Positions 41,431 to 52,088 of a DNA stretch of 64,000 nt are shown in pieces (the stretch's first letter is position 1; every line of letters begins with the position of its first letter). The translations under genes and the position numbers were made by a program. The stretch spans positions 248,001 to 312,000 of the forward strand of contig CAMGYI010000002.1 of NCBI GenBank assembly GCA_946127115.1, written 5' to 3'. This DNA is from an uncultured Chlamydia sp. (lineage in GTDB: Bacteria; Chlamydiota; Chlamydiia; Chlamydiales; Simkaniaceae). Under the pieces are notes generated by a model. That model saw only the letters and a list, made by a program, of their open reading frames with translations, had not been told where the DNA came from and made no database searches.

Positions 41431-42061
41431 AAAGCCCTCCCTTGGCCGATACTACACAGACCAGTTGTGGAATAATAATCAAATCCTTGTGGCGATTTTG
41501 GGAATTTGTTCCGCACTTGCTGTGACAATTAAGTTGAGTGTTTCTGTCACAATGGGTATTTCGGTGATTTTTGTAACAGGATTTGCTTCCCTCTTTGTCT
41601 CACTCATCCGTAAATGGACCCCTCCAAGTGTTCGGATGATTGCACAACTTGCCATCATCTCTCTTTTTGTTATCATTGTTGATCAAGTTCTTAAAGCCTA
41701 TTTTTATGAAATGTCTCTCACACTTTCCGTCTTTGTTGGGCTAATCATCACTAACTGCCTCGTGATGGGACGAGCAGAAGCCATGGCGAAAAACATCCGT
41801 CCTCTCCCTGCCTTTATGGATGGACTAGGAGCCGCTTCAGGATACGCCCTGATCCTTTTAGGAGTCGGTTTTATACGTGAACTTTTTGGATTTGGAACTC
41901 TTTTTGATTTCCAAATTATTCCCAAAGCATGGTACGCCAGTCCGCAACATCCTGATGCCTATGTTAATTCCAACCTAATGGCACTGGCCCCCTCCGCATT
42001 CTTCATTATTGGGGGAATGATTTGGGTTCGTAATCTTATCGTAAAAGAGAGTGATGAATAG
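41423..42061 (+). CDS. nqrD: Na+-translocating NADH:quinone reductase subunit D
   Basis: Rnf/Nqr membrane subunit: [56 protein letters not shown]. Confidence 0.95.
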   Translation: MVKKPSLGRYYTDQLWNNNQILVAILGICSALAVTIKLSVSVTMGISVIFVTGFASLFVSLIRKWTPPSVRMIAQLAIISLFVIIVDQVLKAYFYEMSLTLSVFVGLIITNCLVMGRAEAMAKNIRPLPAFMDGLGAASGYALILLGVGFIRELFGFGTLFDFQIIPKAWYASPQHPDAYVNSNLMALAPSAFFIIGGMIWVRNLIVKESDE

Positions 42062-42750
42062 TGGGCCCTTACTCCATCTTGAATCTATTAGGCCTCGCAA
42101 TTCAGTCAATTTTCATCCAAAACATTCTTCTCTTTAATTTTCTAGGGATGTGTTCTTACCTAGCCTGCTCTACTAAGATCAAAACAGCCAACGGACTCGG
42201 AATGGCGGTTTGCGTTGTAATGGCCATTTCCGGGATGCTTAATTGGCTTGTCCATACATATATTACAGGTGAAAATGCCCTCTCTTGGTTAGGACGTCTA
42301 GGCATCCCCATTAAAGGAGTCAACCTTGGGTTCCTCGAATTTCTCATCTATATCTCTGTGATTGCTGCCTTCGTCCAAGTTCTCGAAATTGTGATCGACA
42401 AATTCGCTCCAGCCCTCTATCGGGCTTTGGGAATGTATCTTCCCCTTATCACTGTCAATTGCGCCATTTTAGGAGCATCTCTTTTTGCAACGGTGAGAGC
42501 GTATCCCTTTATCCCCAATCTCGTCTATGTGACCGCTGCAGGGATAGGATGGTGGGTCGCCATCCTTCTGATTGCCACCATCCGAGAAAAACTCTCTTAC
42601 TCTAATGTCCCTAACGGGCTTCGGGGGATGGGATTGACCTTTATCATGACAGGTCTTATCTCATTGGCATTCATGGGTTTTGCAGGAATCGCTCTTGACC
42701 AAATCACCGAAGAGGACACCTATCCTCTTCTAGTTCAAGAAAACAAATAG
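42061..42750 (+). CDS. nqrE: Na+-translocating NADH:quinone reductase subunit E (GTG start)
   Basis: FIQNILLFNFLGMCSYLACSTKIKTANGLGMAVCVVM, YLPLITVNCAILGASLFA; 1 bp overlap with the nqrD stop. Confidence 0.95.
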   Translation: MGPYSILNLLGLAIQSIFIQNILLFNFLGMCSYLACSTKIKTANGLGMAVCVVMAISGMLNWLVHTYITGENALSWLGRLGIPIKGVNLGFLEFLIYISVIAAFVQVLEIVIDKFAPALYRALGMYLPLITVNCAILGASLFATVRAYPFIPNLVYVTAAGIGWWVAILLIATIREKLSYSNVPNGLRGMGLTFIMTGLISLAFMGFAGIALDQITEEDTYPLLVQENK

Positions 42751-42916
42751 TTATTTATTTAGATATGATTTAATATTCAACTCCCTATCCTCGCGATCAT
42801 TTTTCTTTGTAACAAGTTAACCAAATTCTCTAGCCCACACCACAATGCGCCCCTTCAATAACATTCTAACAATAGAGCTTATTTCATGGAAAATAGTCTC
42901 CATTTTTCCAAAAAAA

Positions 42917-44689
42917 TTAACTTGAAATAGCATTCCTCTCATATTTTTTTTTGAGCTTCTCATAAAGTTGTGTTTGAGCGGTTTCAGGGTTTGGAAGAGT
43001 TTGAAGAATTGTATTCCATAATTCTTCAAACTCCTTCCAGGACCCCAGCCTCTCGATTCGCTTTGAAAGGCTATTAATATTTTGAATGCGACCATTTATG
43101 AGTGCAGCATCGATAACAAGGTTTTCCATCCATTCTGATTCAATAATTCTATCCACGACAGCTTGATCAGGTTGAATGGCTCCACATCCTTTCTGGATAA
43201 GACGCCCTTGAGCAGAAACAAGGAAAGCAGTGTGCTCAAGTCCTTCCACCGTTGGGGGGCAGTTGATAAGGTCATCTAGAACTGTAGAGACAATTTCGTT
43301 GGAATCGACAAACGCCCATTCGCTCAAGCATCCTTCATCTTCGATTATACAGATAATAAAAAAGTGAATTGGTTTTAAGTATTCACTTTCTGACTCTAAG
43401 CTACTTAATTTTGCTGTGCGAACATAATTTTCTAGTAAATAGAAATCATCTTTAAAAAAGGAAGTTTTAAAAAAAGATCTAGCTTCAGTTTTCTTCGCTT
43501 GAGGGTACGCGGGTGAACAAATGCTTGTATCTCCATATTCCCCATCTAAAGAAATAGGTATAGGATGAAAACATTGGTTTTCTTGTTGTCTTTGTTTTTG
43601 AGTATGGATTTCCTGATGCCCTGAACTACTCAAAGCTACATGCTGGGAGCTTCCTGCCTGACGCTCTGAACTACTCAAAGCTACGTGCTGGGAGCTTCCC
43701 GCCTGATGCCCTATTTCTAAAACATGTGAGCAGTCGAGAGTAGCGTAAATATGCTTGATTCTTTCTTCAACATCTTCGATGATTCCATTAATGCTATTTT
43801 GCAATTCTTTGTTATCTTCATAAGTAACATCATAATCAAATTTACGGTAATGAGATTTTGCAAAAGACAGCAATACCTTTTTTGTTTCCCTTTTTACCTC
43901 ATGTTGACCAAAAGCCTCGTAGGCATCGCGAGGACGTGTTTCAAGAAGCCCTTGAGCCACTTTTTGAAAGTATTCGATTACCGACTCCATTTTGGAGTCT
44001 TTGATTTTACTTTCTTCAGCATGCAAAGCTTTGAGATTTTTTCTAGCTAATTTAGCAATAACAAAAGTAATCTCTTGAAAAGCATTAAGGACAATTCGAA
44101 GCTCTTCTTGTTCTTTTTTATAGCTATCAGTCCAAAGCAAAATGTTTGCAACGGTAAGAGTTTCATCTTCGGAGATTTTTTGAGAGAGGTTTGGTGAAAG
44201 GACCCAGGTGATTGTCTGGTTTAATGTTAGAAAGCCTCGCAGGCGCGTAACCGCCTGGATAAGGCTGGATGTTGTTAACCCATCTTCTAAGAAAAAGAAA
44301 GCCTTAGCATTTGGCTTTTGCAGAATATTAGTCGATTCTATATGAGCAGGATCAAAGATCGTGCCAAAATGAAGTGCTTCCCAGTCTAATCCGTACTCTT
44401 TGCAAGCAGTTTTAATATTACTACCTTTTAGCTTAAGTATTTTGTTTGAATTTCTTAGAAGCAGACAGACGGTCTCCTCGCGATTGACACTTAGGGATCG
44501 TTCTTCCATACAATAAAGAATTCCATCTAATTTGCAATTAGCATTTAACCATTCTGTAGCAAGCTGCTCATTAGAGTAGCTCGAAAAAAATCCACGCGAG
44601 TCGATGAGAACAGTTGCTTCTTCAAAAGTTTTTTTATAATTCTCTTGCATATAGCTAAAGAAGTGATCTGCACTATCTATAAAGAGCAT
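42917..44689 (-). CDS. C-terminal part of a DUF3638/DUF3645-type giant SF2-helicase-like protein (separated by a stop codon)
   Basis: Contains FDPAHIESTNIL and LIQAVTRLRGF (motif V/VI-like). In frame with the upstream ORF, and the 46 codons before its first ATG are open and coding-like. Confidence 0.65.
   Translation of the reverse strand: MLFIDSADHFFSYMQENYKKTFEEATVLIDSRGFFSSYSNEQLATEWLNANCKLDGILYCMEERSLSVNREETVCLLLRNSNKILKLKGSNIKTACKEYGLDWEALHFGTIFDPAHIESTNILQKPNAKAFFFLEDGLTTSSLIQAVTRLRGFLTLNQTITWVLSPNLSQKISEDETLTVANILLWTDSYKKEQEELRIVLNAFQEITFVIAKLARKNLKALHAEESKIKDSKMESVIEYFQKVAQGLLETRPRDAYEAFGQHEVKRETKKVLLSFAKSHYRKFDYDVTYEDNKELQNSINGIIEDVEERIKHIYATLDCSHVLEIGHQAGSSQHVALSSSERQAGSSQHVALSSSGHQEIHTQKQRQQENQCFHPIPISLDGEYGDTSICSPAYPQAKKTEARSFFKTSFFKDDFYLLENYVRTAKLSSLESESEYLKPIHFFIICIIEDEGCLSEWAFVDSNEIVSTVLDDLINCPPTVEGLEHTAFLVSAQGRLIQKGCGAIQPDQAVVDRIIESEWMENLVIDAALINGRIQNINSLSKRIERLGSWKEFEELWNTILQTLPNPETAQTQLYEKLKKKYERNAISS
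43612..43705 (-). repeat. 45 bp (15 aa) tandem repeat, about two copies
   Basis: ctgaactactcaaagctac[a/g]tgctgggagcttcc starts at 43621 and 43666; protein HQAGSSQHVALSSSE RQAGSSQHVALSSSG. Confidence 0.9.
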
Positions 44690-44827
44690 TTGTGCATTAT
44701 TTTCTTCACACAGCTTCTTTTTGACCTCAGTTTGAAAAGAAAGATCTTGGCGATAATCTTCAGCAGTTATTATATCATAAGGATTGACAAGTTTATCGTG
44801 TGGTGTAGCTGAGAATGCAATGAATTT

Positions 44828-47800
44828 TTAAAATCCATTGAAAGTGTTTGTTGAGGTACAGAAAAGTTGTTCCGAAGTATTACCAATCTGAGGAAAACAA
44901 TAGTTTTTTAGAAAGTATTCGATAACATTAGGATTCTTAAAGAGAATGTCAAATAGCTCGTCTACTTGTCGCTCATTAGAAAGGACAATGTCCCTCACTC
45001 TAAAAGACTCAAGCTTAGAACCAATCAACCATTTTTTCAAAATTTTATGTGTTGGGGTTTTATAAAAATCAAACCCTTGACTTTCTTCTTCTGAATTCGA
45101 TTTGATCATATCTTGGAGTATCTGAACTATATCACTCCGAAAGAGGCCTCTCTGATAGTTGCCCTTGATAGTAAGAACTGCGGTTTTATAGCTCTCGTAT
45201 TCAGCAGTTGTGGGCAATTTATTATGGCAAGGGACTTCGATTTTTCTGTGTGGGTATAATGAGCGAGTATGATCAATCTGTGTGCGCATTTTAGTGATAT
45301 CAGGAAGAAGAACCAACAAGAAATAACCCGTTAACGCAATTAAATTGGCGTTTTGGCGATCCCCCACTTCACCCCAAGCTTTCAGAAGAATAGGTTGAGG
45401 AGCATTCTGATTTGTCCAATACTCAATAAATTTTCCCCGCTCATTCTGGGGAATCTCTTTAAAAGTTGTCTCAAGGTAGTGCTGAGCCAAAGCAGCCTGA
45501 ATTGCTTGAATATCTTCGGAGGAAGGATTTCCTTGGAGATCTATTTTTTTGAGAGAAGAGACTTCAGCCACATCTCTTTGATCTTGGCAAACAACTTTAG
45601 AGTAGATTCCGGTCAGCGGTTTCATGAGCTCTAGAAGGTGATGACTTTCAATTTCAGAAAGAGAAACAAATGGTCCTGTTCCTAAGATACTCCTTGTTAA
45701 GGGGTCGATATTTCGATGAGATTCGTCACAGATTAGAAGACATTCTTCTTCAAAGAAATTTAGAATATTTTGCACCCATCGAATCTTATTGCCCCGTTCT
45801 TCTGAGAAACCTTTATCGGGTTCCGTTCCTCTGCAAGCTAGATCACGCAAAAGAAAGAAAGCATCATAAGTATAACGTATCATAATGAGTGACTTATCTT
45901 CACTTTTGTATTGCTTAAGCTGGGAAAAAATGAATTCCAGATCTTGAGATGAAAGTTTATTGATCATATGCATACCAACTTCCAGATAACAGAGATCTTC
46001 TTCTAGAACCCCGAGGTTATAGCTGAGGTTTTCCTTATCGATCGGATAGGCTATTTGGGTCACACAGGATATAGGCATCAGTCCTAATTTTTTTGCCCTG
46101 AGATTAAGAAGTGGAGTTATTGCATCGGTTTTCCCACATCCTGTAGGTAGTTGAAAATGTCTATTTCTATTTTTTGCAAGTCCTTCACAGACCCACTGAT
46201 AGGTTTTGAGTTGTGCCCGGTTTGGAAACTTTTTTGTTTTGAGATAAAAATAAGAAATCTCTGGATAACTTTGAAAATCATATGGTACGTAGGGATTATT
46301 TTTTCCTTCCCTCTTGCACTCAATCAATACACGCGTATGATACCATTCATTGACGAGATAGCAAAGATGTTGCATTTGGTCCATCGGCAGCATATCCCTA
46401 ACTTTATACAAGAAACCAAGATTGCCTTTTAAAAGGACTTGCTTCAGCAGCAGCTCAGGGAGAGAACTGTCTGGTAACTTCTCTGCTTTTTTAGAGAAAT
46501 AAAAAATCTGTTCGCTATCTTTTTTTAATTGGAAAAGGAGTTCTTGTTCGACCTGATCCTTATCTGGTGGCAGCCCCTTGTCTTGAGCTCCGTAAGGATG
46601 GTTGAACAATTGGTATATCTCATCATGTATTTCTTTAAGAAATTCTTCCAAATCTCCTTGTCTTTCCCTGATTGGTTGCTTCTTGATTTCACAAGACGTA
46701 TAAGCTTTCCCTCTTGTACGCTTGATATGAATAGTCTCAGTCATCTCGATTGTTGTTTTTCGCTTCAAGATAGTTTCGACAAATGTGGTATATTTTTGTT
46801 CTGTCTCTAAAGACTGCACCTTTTCACTTATTCTTTTCAGAGTCTCAGCAAAAGAATCAATATTACTTCTGGTAATTCCCTCAAGGGAAAATTCAGGAGA
46901 AGCAAACTGATCGGAAAAATGACGAACCCAAAAAAGAAGTTGGCCTAATGATGCTCCGTTATCTCTACTAACAAGGCTGGTTTTAATCAGAGCATGAAGG
47001 GTGAAATCAAAAGGATCTGGGGTTGTAGGATTGCATTTTCTAGCTTTTTCATAGAGTTTAGGAAAATGAGCCTGAATAGCTAAGGAAGTAGTACGCACGG
47101 GGTAGTCGTCAAACAAGCTAACACTCTCTTCTAGACCATCTTGTATAGAATTTTCCTTAAACCCCTTGTAAGTTTTAATCATATCTTTAAAATCGATCAA
47201 CCTGAGAGACGAGGGGGGAACTACAGAAGAAAAAATAGGAGGATGCAACGGAATCTCTTGAGAAGGTATCGTGAAACTATTTCCATCCCTTAGAAAATAG
47301 ACATTGAATTGGTTATGCAAAACTTGATGATCTCTAGTCCACCGAATTTCCCATCCAATTTTGTCATTTTTATAGTATTTTTTATAGAAATCTTTGAAAG
47401 CTACAATAAGCTTTACTTTTTCCCCTGTGGGAAGGTCGATTTTTGCAGGAACTCGACTATAACAACTTTCATCGGACAATTTCAGATAAGTCTCATAAGT
47501 TCTCATTCCCCAAAACATAAACTCTCTATAAAACGAAGATTCTGGTTTGCCATCGAATTGCTCTTCGAGCATCAGGCGCTGATTGTTTATGACAAACAAA
47601 CATAGGTTGAGATTAAAAATTATGGAAGAGATCGAATAGTTCTCTATTTTTGTAAATTTTATTAGGTTTTCTAAAACATCTAAATCGAAAAAGACGGGCG
47701 ACTCTATTTTACTTAAGTATTTATATGCTTTTTCATAATCATTTTGCATTTTAAATAATAGAGACAAAGCTACATAGGACTTTAATTCTCTATTAAAAGT

Positions 47801-50800
47801 TTTTAATACTTTTTCTGATAGATCAAACTCATATTGATTGTATGTAGTTATTAGTGATTCAGAATTAGAAAACACTTCAGTAGAGAAATCATCTGTACCA
47901 TGTGAGAAATCACCATTAGGAAGAAGAATGAGCCATTTATCGGTTTGATGGTTATGAAGAATAAAGGCTCCCTCGAAAGCATTAAGCTCTTCCTGTATCT
48001 GATTATAAACCTTTTTTTCTTCCTCATCTAAACAGTCCGCCGGATGGCTCATTAAATAAAACCCTGAGAATTGGACTGATTTGAGTCCGTTCTCGTCTCT
48101 TAAAAAGAGTAGATTCATAGACCAAAAATTTAGCTCGTTGACTTCATTCTTCTCTTTATGGACAGAGCACAAAATTTGACTAAAATGGGCATATCGAACT
48201 GTGTACTGATAAAAATAATCACCTTTCTTAAGACCTGAAAGATTAGCAAGCTCAAAAGGAAGTGGTAAACCTTTTTCATCCAGAGAAGTATAAAAAACCT
48301 TTCCTTCCTTATTTTCTATATTAAATACAGGGCAGCGCTTGTTTTTACTATAGATTTGGACAGCGCCACTATTCCCCTTCTGATACATCAGGGGAAATCG
48401 AGGGCTCCAGGCTAGAAAACTTTCGCCTTCTTGGCCTTCTGGGAATCCGACAAATTCCTTCTCTGATTTCAGAGATGTTGACAGTGGTTTATTTGCTTTC
48501 CGCGGTCTATTCGCTTCCCACTTGTTACTACTTGGTAAATATTGCAATTGTTCATCGAAGGAAACAACTTTGCCTTGCTTATCTATCCAAACAAGATCTC
48601 CATGCTGACTTTGAATATCTACCATTTTTATTGACTGATACTTATCATCAAAACCTACTGTATCAATATGCTTTAGTTTTCCATATTTTTTGTGAAGAAG
48701 TGTCCCATCAAAAAAATCCAAGGTATAACTACCGGAGCTAAATTGTGGGAATTCTCCCTGCCAGCCTCCTATCTGTCTCCTTGAGTTTTGACACGATTTC
48801 GTAATTGTAGCAAAAACCATCGAACAAATTCTGCTGCTTGGAGTCGGATATCCAAGTGCGGAAAAGTAGTAACGATATTTATAAGTGATATCTCTAATGG
48901 ACTGTGAAAGGTGAGAGGTCAACCAATGATAGTCCACCTCAAGATGTGAATAACAAATCTGGGCTTCGAAATGAGCGCTGAAAATACCGGCAAGACTTGC
49001 TTCAGATCGAAAGAAAAAGCACTCTAACTCGTTATAAGCAGTTTTTAAAAAACATCGGTGCAACAGAAGCTCATTGCGCTCTCTAACAGAGATTTGTTCC
49101 TCCAAAAGTTTTTTAATAGTTTGCCTATAAAGTGAAAAGGTTGGTTCACGTGATTTATCTGTAAATAAACGAGATTCATCTTTTCCAGATAATCGAGAAA
49201 CCCAATATGGTTCGGAACTAGTATATGTTTCAAAACTAATCCCTGTTCTTAAAAGAAAAAGAATTCCAGAGAGCTGAGATGTATCGTTATTATATCGCCT
49301 CAGATTTTCTCTAATCAACTGTCTAAAATCATAGGTAAGAGTGTCTTGCTCCTGCTCCATTCTTTCAAGAATAAAACCAGGTTGAAAAAAGGAGCGATCA
49401 AGAACTGCTTGAACTCCGGGGTGGTTGAACAAATGATGATTTTTAGAAAGGGAAAATTCTTGCAAAGCTTGAAAAAACATTAAATTATCTTTGCGGGTTA
49501 TATTTAAAAGGGTTCTCATATCCGCTTCAGAAATATTCCAGGCATCCCCCTCTGAAAGAGAATAGCAAAGAGCTTCATTTGTTGTCAGATCTCGAACCTC
49601 TGGTGAGTCTAAATCAATGAAAGAACCATTAGACTCCTTTCCTCCACTTGTACAAAACCGCGGATCTCTAATGGGCTGATCTAGTTTAGGTTGATGATTT
49701 TCAGTAAAAAGCTGAGAATCGGTGGTTTCTCCCTCTAGGAAAAATGGATTTTTGATTTTAAGTACATCTTGTCCTGAAAGCCTACTTCCAGAAAATTCCA
49801 ATTTTTCTGGAAAAGCCTTTCCTGGAGCGGAAAAAAGGAGATGAGAAAGAAATGAAGAATAATAAAGATAGTAAACTTGAGCAGGTAAGGCTTCTATCCA
49901 CCTTGAGGGATAAGTCTGAGCAAGCCTTTCTTCTGTTTTCCCAAACTCTGAATGAAAAATAAACTGAGACAAATACTCAATGTGATTCCTTCCCTGCAAC
50001 TGCTCTCTTGTATAGTTCGGAGAGAGGTGGGAGTCAACAAACTGATGAACGTTAAGAATAGGGGAAATGGGAAAAATGAATCTCGAAAGGGTTTGTTTTT
50101 CACTAAAATATTTTTTAATCCTTGTAAACCGATCATTGTCTTCTTTTAAAGGGAGAGACGTGAACCCATTCGGACTGAATAAAAAAGGTTCTGGAAAAAA
50201 TGGACTTGAGTAGTCACCCAACTTTGTCTCTTCTTCACTACGACGGGCCAATTTATCGCTAATAGCATAAACCGTATAAATCATTATGAATTGGTCAAAA
50301 AATAGGGAGGATTCATCATACTTTGCAACATTGACTCCCTTTAATCCTTGATACAGGAATGCATTCATTGTTTTTAAAATTCCTTTTACCTGATCAAGCT
50401 CGATCCTTTCCCAAGGATCCACCTCACTTTCAACCTTTTTTAAAGGAATGGGAAGCTTTCTTATGCAGTCAGAAACAAATCGAAAAACTTTTTCAAAGGG
50501 TAAGTTATTTGCTGTTTCTATCCATTCCTCTACTTTCTTCCCTAGTTTCATAGAAAAATCCTCAGCTCCTTTAGAACAAGGATCCCCTATTAGGATAGGG
50601 AGGAAACTCCTATGAACGTCGACATCGTTACGTAAGGGTAAGTCGTCAGAAGTAGGGACTTGTGCAAATAAGGGAATACGAGGAAATTCTCTAGAAACAT
50701 AGGTCTCCTCTGGAGGATGAGCAGGTTGTTGAAAATAACCGTAGGAGTGAAGGTTTTTTATTCCCCTTGAAATCTGATGTACAACTGCTTGAGCACGGAC

Positions 50801-51418
50801 TAACTCCTGCTCGGAAATCTCTTTCCTACCATAAAAACTTAAAACTGTTGCACCAAAGAATTTTGCAGCTTCATGAAGAAGTTGAGGAGCTGCAGGGTGA
50901 TAACTATCACATGAAGCTATTGCTTGATGGACAGCAATCAAAGCACAAAAATCACGGTTAAGGAAATATTTTTCTCTATCCAGTTTAGAAATATTGTGGT
51001 CTATCAAAATATCTTGTATAATGTTTCTTACCGCTACTTCTGTACAATTTCCTGAAATCTGGCCGTCAGCTTCGTACTTTTTTAGATCCGAACCAAGGCT
51101 TGGATCAACCGCCGCATTGCCATATAAAAAAAACTGACAGAAGATATCATAAATATCATTTCCATCATATGAACTATCATTTGGGGGTGCATCGGCCAAA
51201 TAGCGTAGTAAATAACAAAAGGCAGCCTTCCCTAAATCTCCATAAAACAGCTCTTTTTTTATCCGAATTGGCAAGAAACAATAAGACATTTTTTCTTGAT
51301 TGAGAGTGTAATTCAAAATAGGGTGAGCATCTGATCCATTACCAAGGTTGAATAAAGTAAGAACAACAACATCTTCTTCTTCGGTGATTTTGCAGGGAAT
51401 CGCGTGCCCTGGGTTCAA
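44828..51418 (-). CDS. N-terminal part of a giant DUF3638/DUF3645-type SF2-helicase-like protein (2196 aa)
   Basis: RHFQLPTGCGKTDAITPLLNLRAKKLGL (motif I/Walker A, near 46121-46155) and LLICDESHRNID (DExH, near 45711-45735); ends at TAA just before SATP. Confidence 0.7.
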   Translation of the reverse strand: MNPGHAIPCKITEEEDVVVLTLFNLGNGSDAHPILNYTLNQEKMSYCFLPIRIKKELFYGDLGKAAFCYLLRYLADAPPNDSSYDGNDIYDIFCQFFLYGNAAVDPSLGSDLKKYEADGQISGNCTEVAVRNIIQDILIDHNISKLDREKYFLNRDFCALIAVHQAIASCDSYHPAAPQLLHEAAKFFGATVLSFYGRKEISEQELVRAQAVVHQISRGIKNLHSYGYFQQPAHPPEETYVSREFPRIPLFAQVPTSDDLPLRNDVDVHRSFLPILIGDPCSKGAEDFSMKLGKKVEEWIETANNLPFEKVFRFVSDCIRKLPIPLKKVESEVDPWERIELDQVKGILKTMNAFLYQGLKGVNVAKYDESSLFFDQFIMIYTVYAISDKLARRSEEETKLGDYSSPFFPEPFLFSPNGFTSLPLKEDNDRFTRIKKYFSEKQTLSRFIFPISPILNVHQFVDSHLSPNYTREQLQGRNHIEYLSQFIFHSEFGKTEERLAQTYPSRWIEALPAQVYYLYYSSFLSHLLFSAPGKAFPEKLEFSGSRLSGQDVLKIKNPFFLEGETTDSQLFTENHQPKLDQPIRDPRFCTSGGKESNGSFIDLDSPEVRDLTTNEALCYSLSEGDAWNISEADMRTLLNITRKDNLMFFQALQEFSLSKNHHLFNHPGVQAVLDRSFFQPGFILERMEQEQDTLTYDFRQLIRENLRRYNNDTSQLSGILFLLRTGISFETYTSSEPYWVSRLSGKDESRLFTDKSREPTFSLYRQTIKKLLEEQISVRERNELLLHRCFLKTAYNELECFFFRSEASLAGIFSAHFEAQICYSHLEVDYHWLTSHLSQSIRDITYKYRYYFSALGYPTPSSRICSMVFATITKSCQNSRRQIGGWQGEFPQFSSGSYTLDFFDGTLLHKKYGKLKHIDTVGFDDKYQSIKMVDIQSQHGDLVWIDKQGKVVSFDEQLQYLPSSNKWEANRPRKANKPLSTSLKSEKEFVGFPEGQEGESFLAWSPRFPLMYQKGNSGAVQIYSKNKRCPVFNIENKEGKVFYTSLDEKGLPLPFELANLSGLKKGDYFYQYTVRYAHFSQILCSVHKEKNEVNELNFWSMNLLFLRDENGLKSVQFSGFYLMSHPADCLDEEEKKVYNQIQEELNAFEGAFILHNHQTDKWLILLPNGDFSHGTDDFSTEVFSNSESLITTYNQYEFDLSEKVLKTFNRELKSYVALSLLFKMQNDYEKAYKYLSKIESPVFFDLDVLENLIKFTKIENYSISSIIFNLNLCLFVINNQRLMLEEQFDGKPESSFYREFMFWGMRTYETYLKLSDESCYSRVPAKIDLPTGEKVKLIVAFKDFYKKYYKNDKIGWEIRWTRDHQVLHNQFNVYFLRDGNSFTIPSQEIPLHPPIFSSVVPPSSLRLIDFKDMIKTYKGFKENSIQDGLEESVSLFDDYPVRTTSLAIQAHFPKLYEKARKCNPTTPDPFDFTLHALIKTSLVSRDNGASLGQLLFWVRHFSDQFASPEFSLEGITRSNIDSFAETLKRISEKVQSLETEQKYTTFVETILKRKTTIEMTETIHIKRTRGKAYTSCEIKKQPIRERQGDLEEFLKEIHDEIYQLFNHPYGAQDKGLPPDKDQVEQELLFQLKKDSEQIFYFSKKAEKLPDSSLPELLLKQVLLKGNLGFLYKVRDMLPMDQMQHLCYLVNEWYHTRVLIECKREGKNNPYVPYDFQSYPEISYFYLKTKKFPNRAQLKTYQWVCEGLAKNRNRHFQLPTGCGKTDAITPLLNLRAKKLGLMPISCVTQIAYPIDKENLSYNLGVLEEDLCYLEVGMHMINKLSSQDLEFIFSQLKQYKSEDKSLIMIRYTYDAFFLLRDLACRGTEPDKGFSEERGNKIRWVQNILNFFEEECLLICDESHRNIDPLTRSILGTGPFVSLSEIESHHLLELMKPLTGIYSKVVCQDQRDVAEVSSLKKIDLQGNPSSEDIQAIQAALAQHYLETTFKEIPQNERGKFIEYWTNQNAPQPILLKAWGEVGDRQNANLIALTGYFLLVLLPDITKMRTQIDHTRSLYPHRKIEVPCHNKLPTTAEYESYKTAVLTIKGNYQRGLFRSDIVQILQDMIKSNSEEESQGFDFYKTPTHKILKKWLIGSKLESFRVRDIVLSNERQVDELFDILFKNPNVIEYFLKNYCFPQIGNTSEQLFCTSTNTFNGF

Positions 51419-51503
51419 TCTTCCGCCTCTATAACCAAGAGTAATATATAAAGTTCCTTGACCATTAGAACGCTGGTCCTCAGAAATTTTTTTTTAAATT
51501 CCT

Positions 51504-52088
51504 TCATAGGTATGCTTTTGAATACCTTTCAAGATCACCTTTGTTAATTGGTAAATCACTTTTAAAAGGAAGAAGGTTTAAAAATTTTTTTAAATGATTA
51601 AGCGAGTCATCTATTTTTTTTAAAATATCTGGTCGAATATTTCCAGAAAAGAACCTTGTTCCCTTATACAAACTAGTATGAAAGAGGGCTGCTTCGATGG
51701 AGGAGCTTGTAGATCCACCTTCGAAAGGGGTTCTAAGAATGAATCCTGGACAAAGCATTAAAGCAAACTGTTTCCAGAAAGTAAACTGTTTCCAGTCTAC
51801 TGGATTCACCCAATCTACCCCTTCCTTCAAAACCTCTTCAGCAATAGCTTTACGTGCTAATTTACAATCTGACCGATCATTAAAAGTAGATAGAAATGTA
51901 AAAGAAATCTTTTCAATGGAACCTTCTGAAGCAGTCTGTTGTACATTTCTTAATGGGCTGGAAAGCGGCTGATCTTTACTTGATTGATAAACTTTTGTTA
52001 AGAAAGTATCTTGCGGTGGTTTCGATTGGCTTCCACTTGTGAAAAGAGAATGAACTCCTCTGAGCATTGATGTTACGTAGCCTGTCAT
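51504..52088 (-). CDS. Hypothetical protein upstream of the giant gene
   Basis: Complete 194 aa ORF, same strand and directly upstream of the giant ORF. Confidence 0.55.
   Translation of the reverse strand: MTGYVTSMLRGVHSLFTSGSQSKPPQDTFLTKVYQSSKDQPLSSPLRNVQQTASEGSIEKISFTFLSTFNDRSDCKLARKAIAEEVLKEGVDWVNPVDWKQFTFWKQFALMLCPGFILRTPFEGGSTSSSIEAALFHTSLYKGTRFFSGNIRPDILKKIDDSLNHLKKFLNLLPFKSDLPINKGDLERYSKAYL

Noticed and set aside
43612-43705. CRISPR-like array from direct repeats
   Set aside because: Only about two contiguous copies, no spacers, in-frame coding repeat.
43751-44050. 99 aa Phe-rich plus-strand ORF
   Set aside because: Antisense to the helicase C-terminal ORF; Phe-rich composition is the complement of Lys/Glu-rich coding sequence.
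42917-51418. Calling the helicase-like locus a known phage-defence system
   Set aside because: SF2 motifs alone do not identify a defence family, and the surrounding genes match no named system I can recognise.
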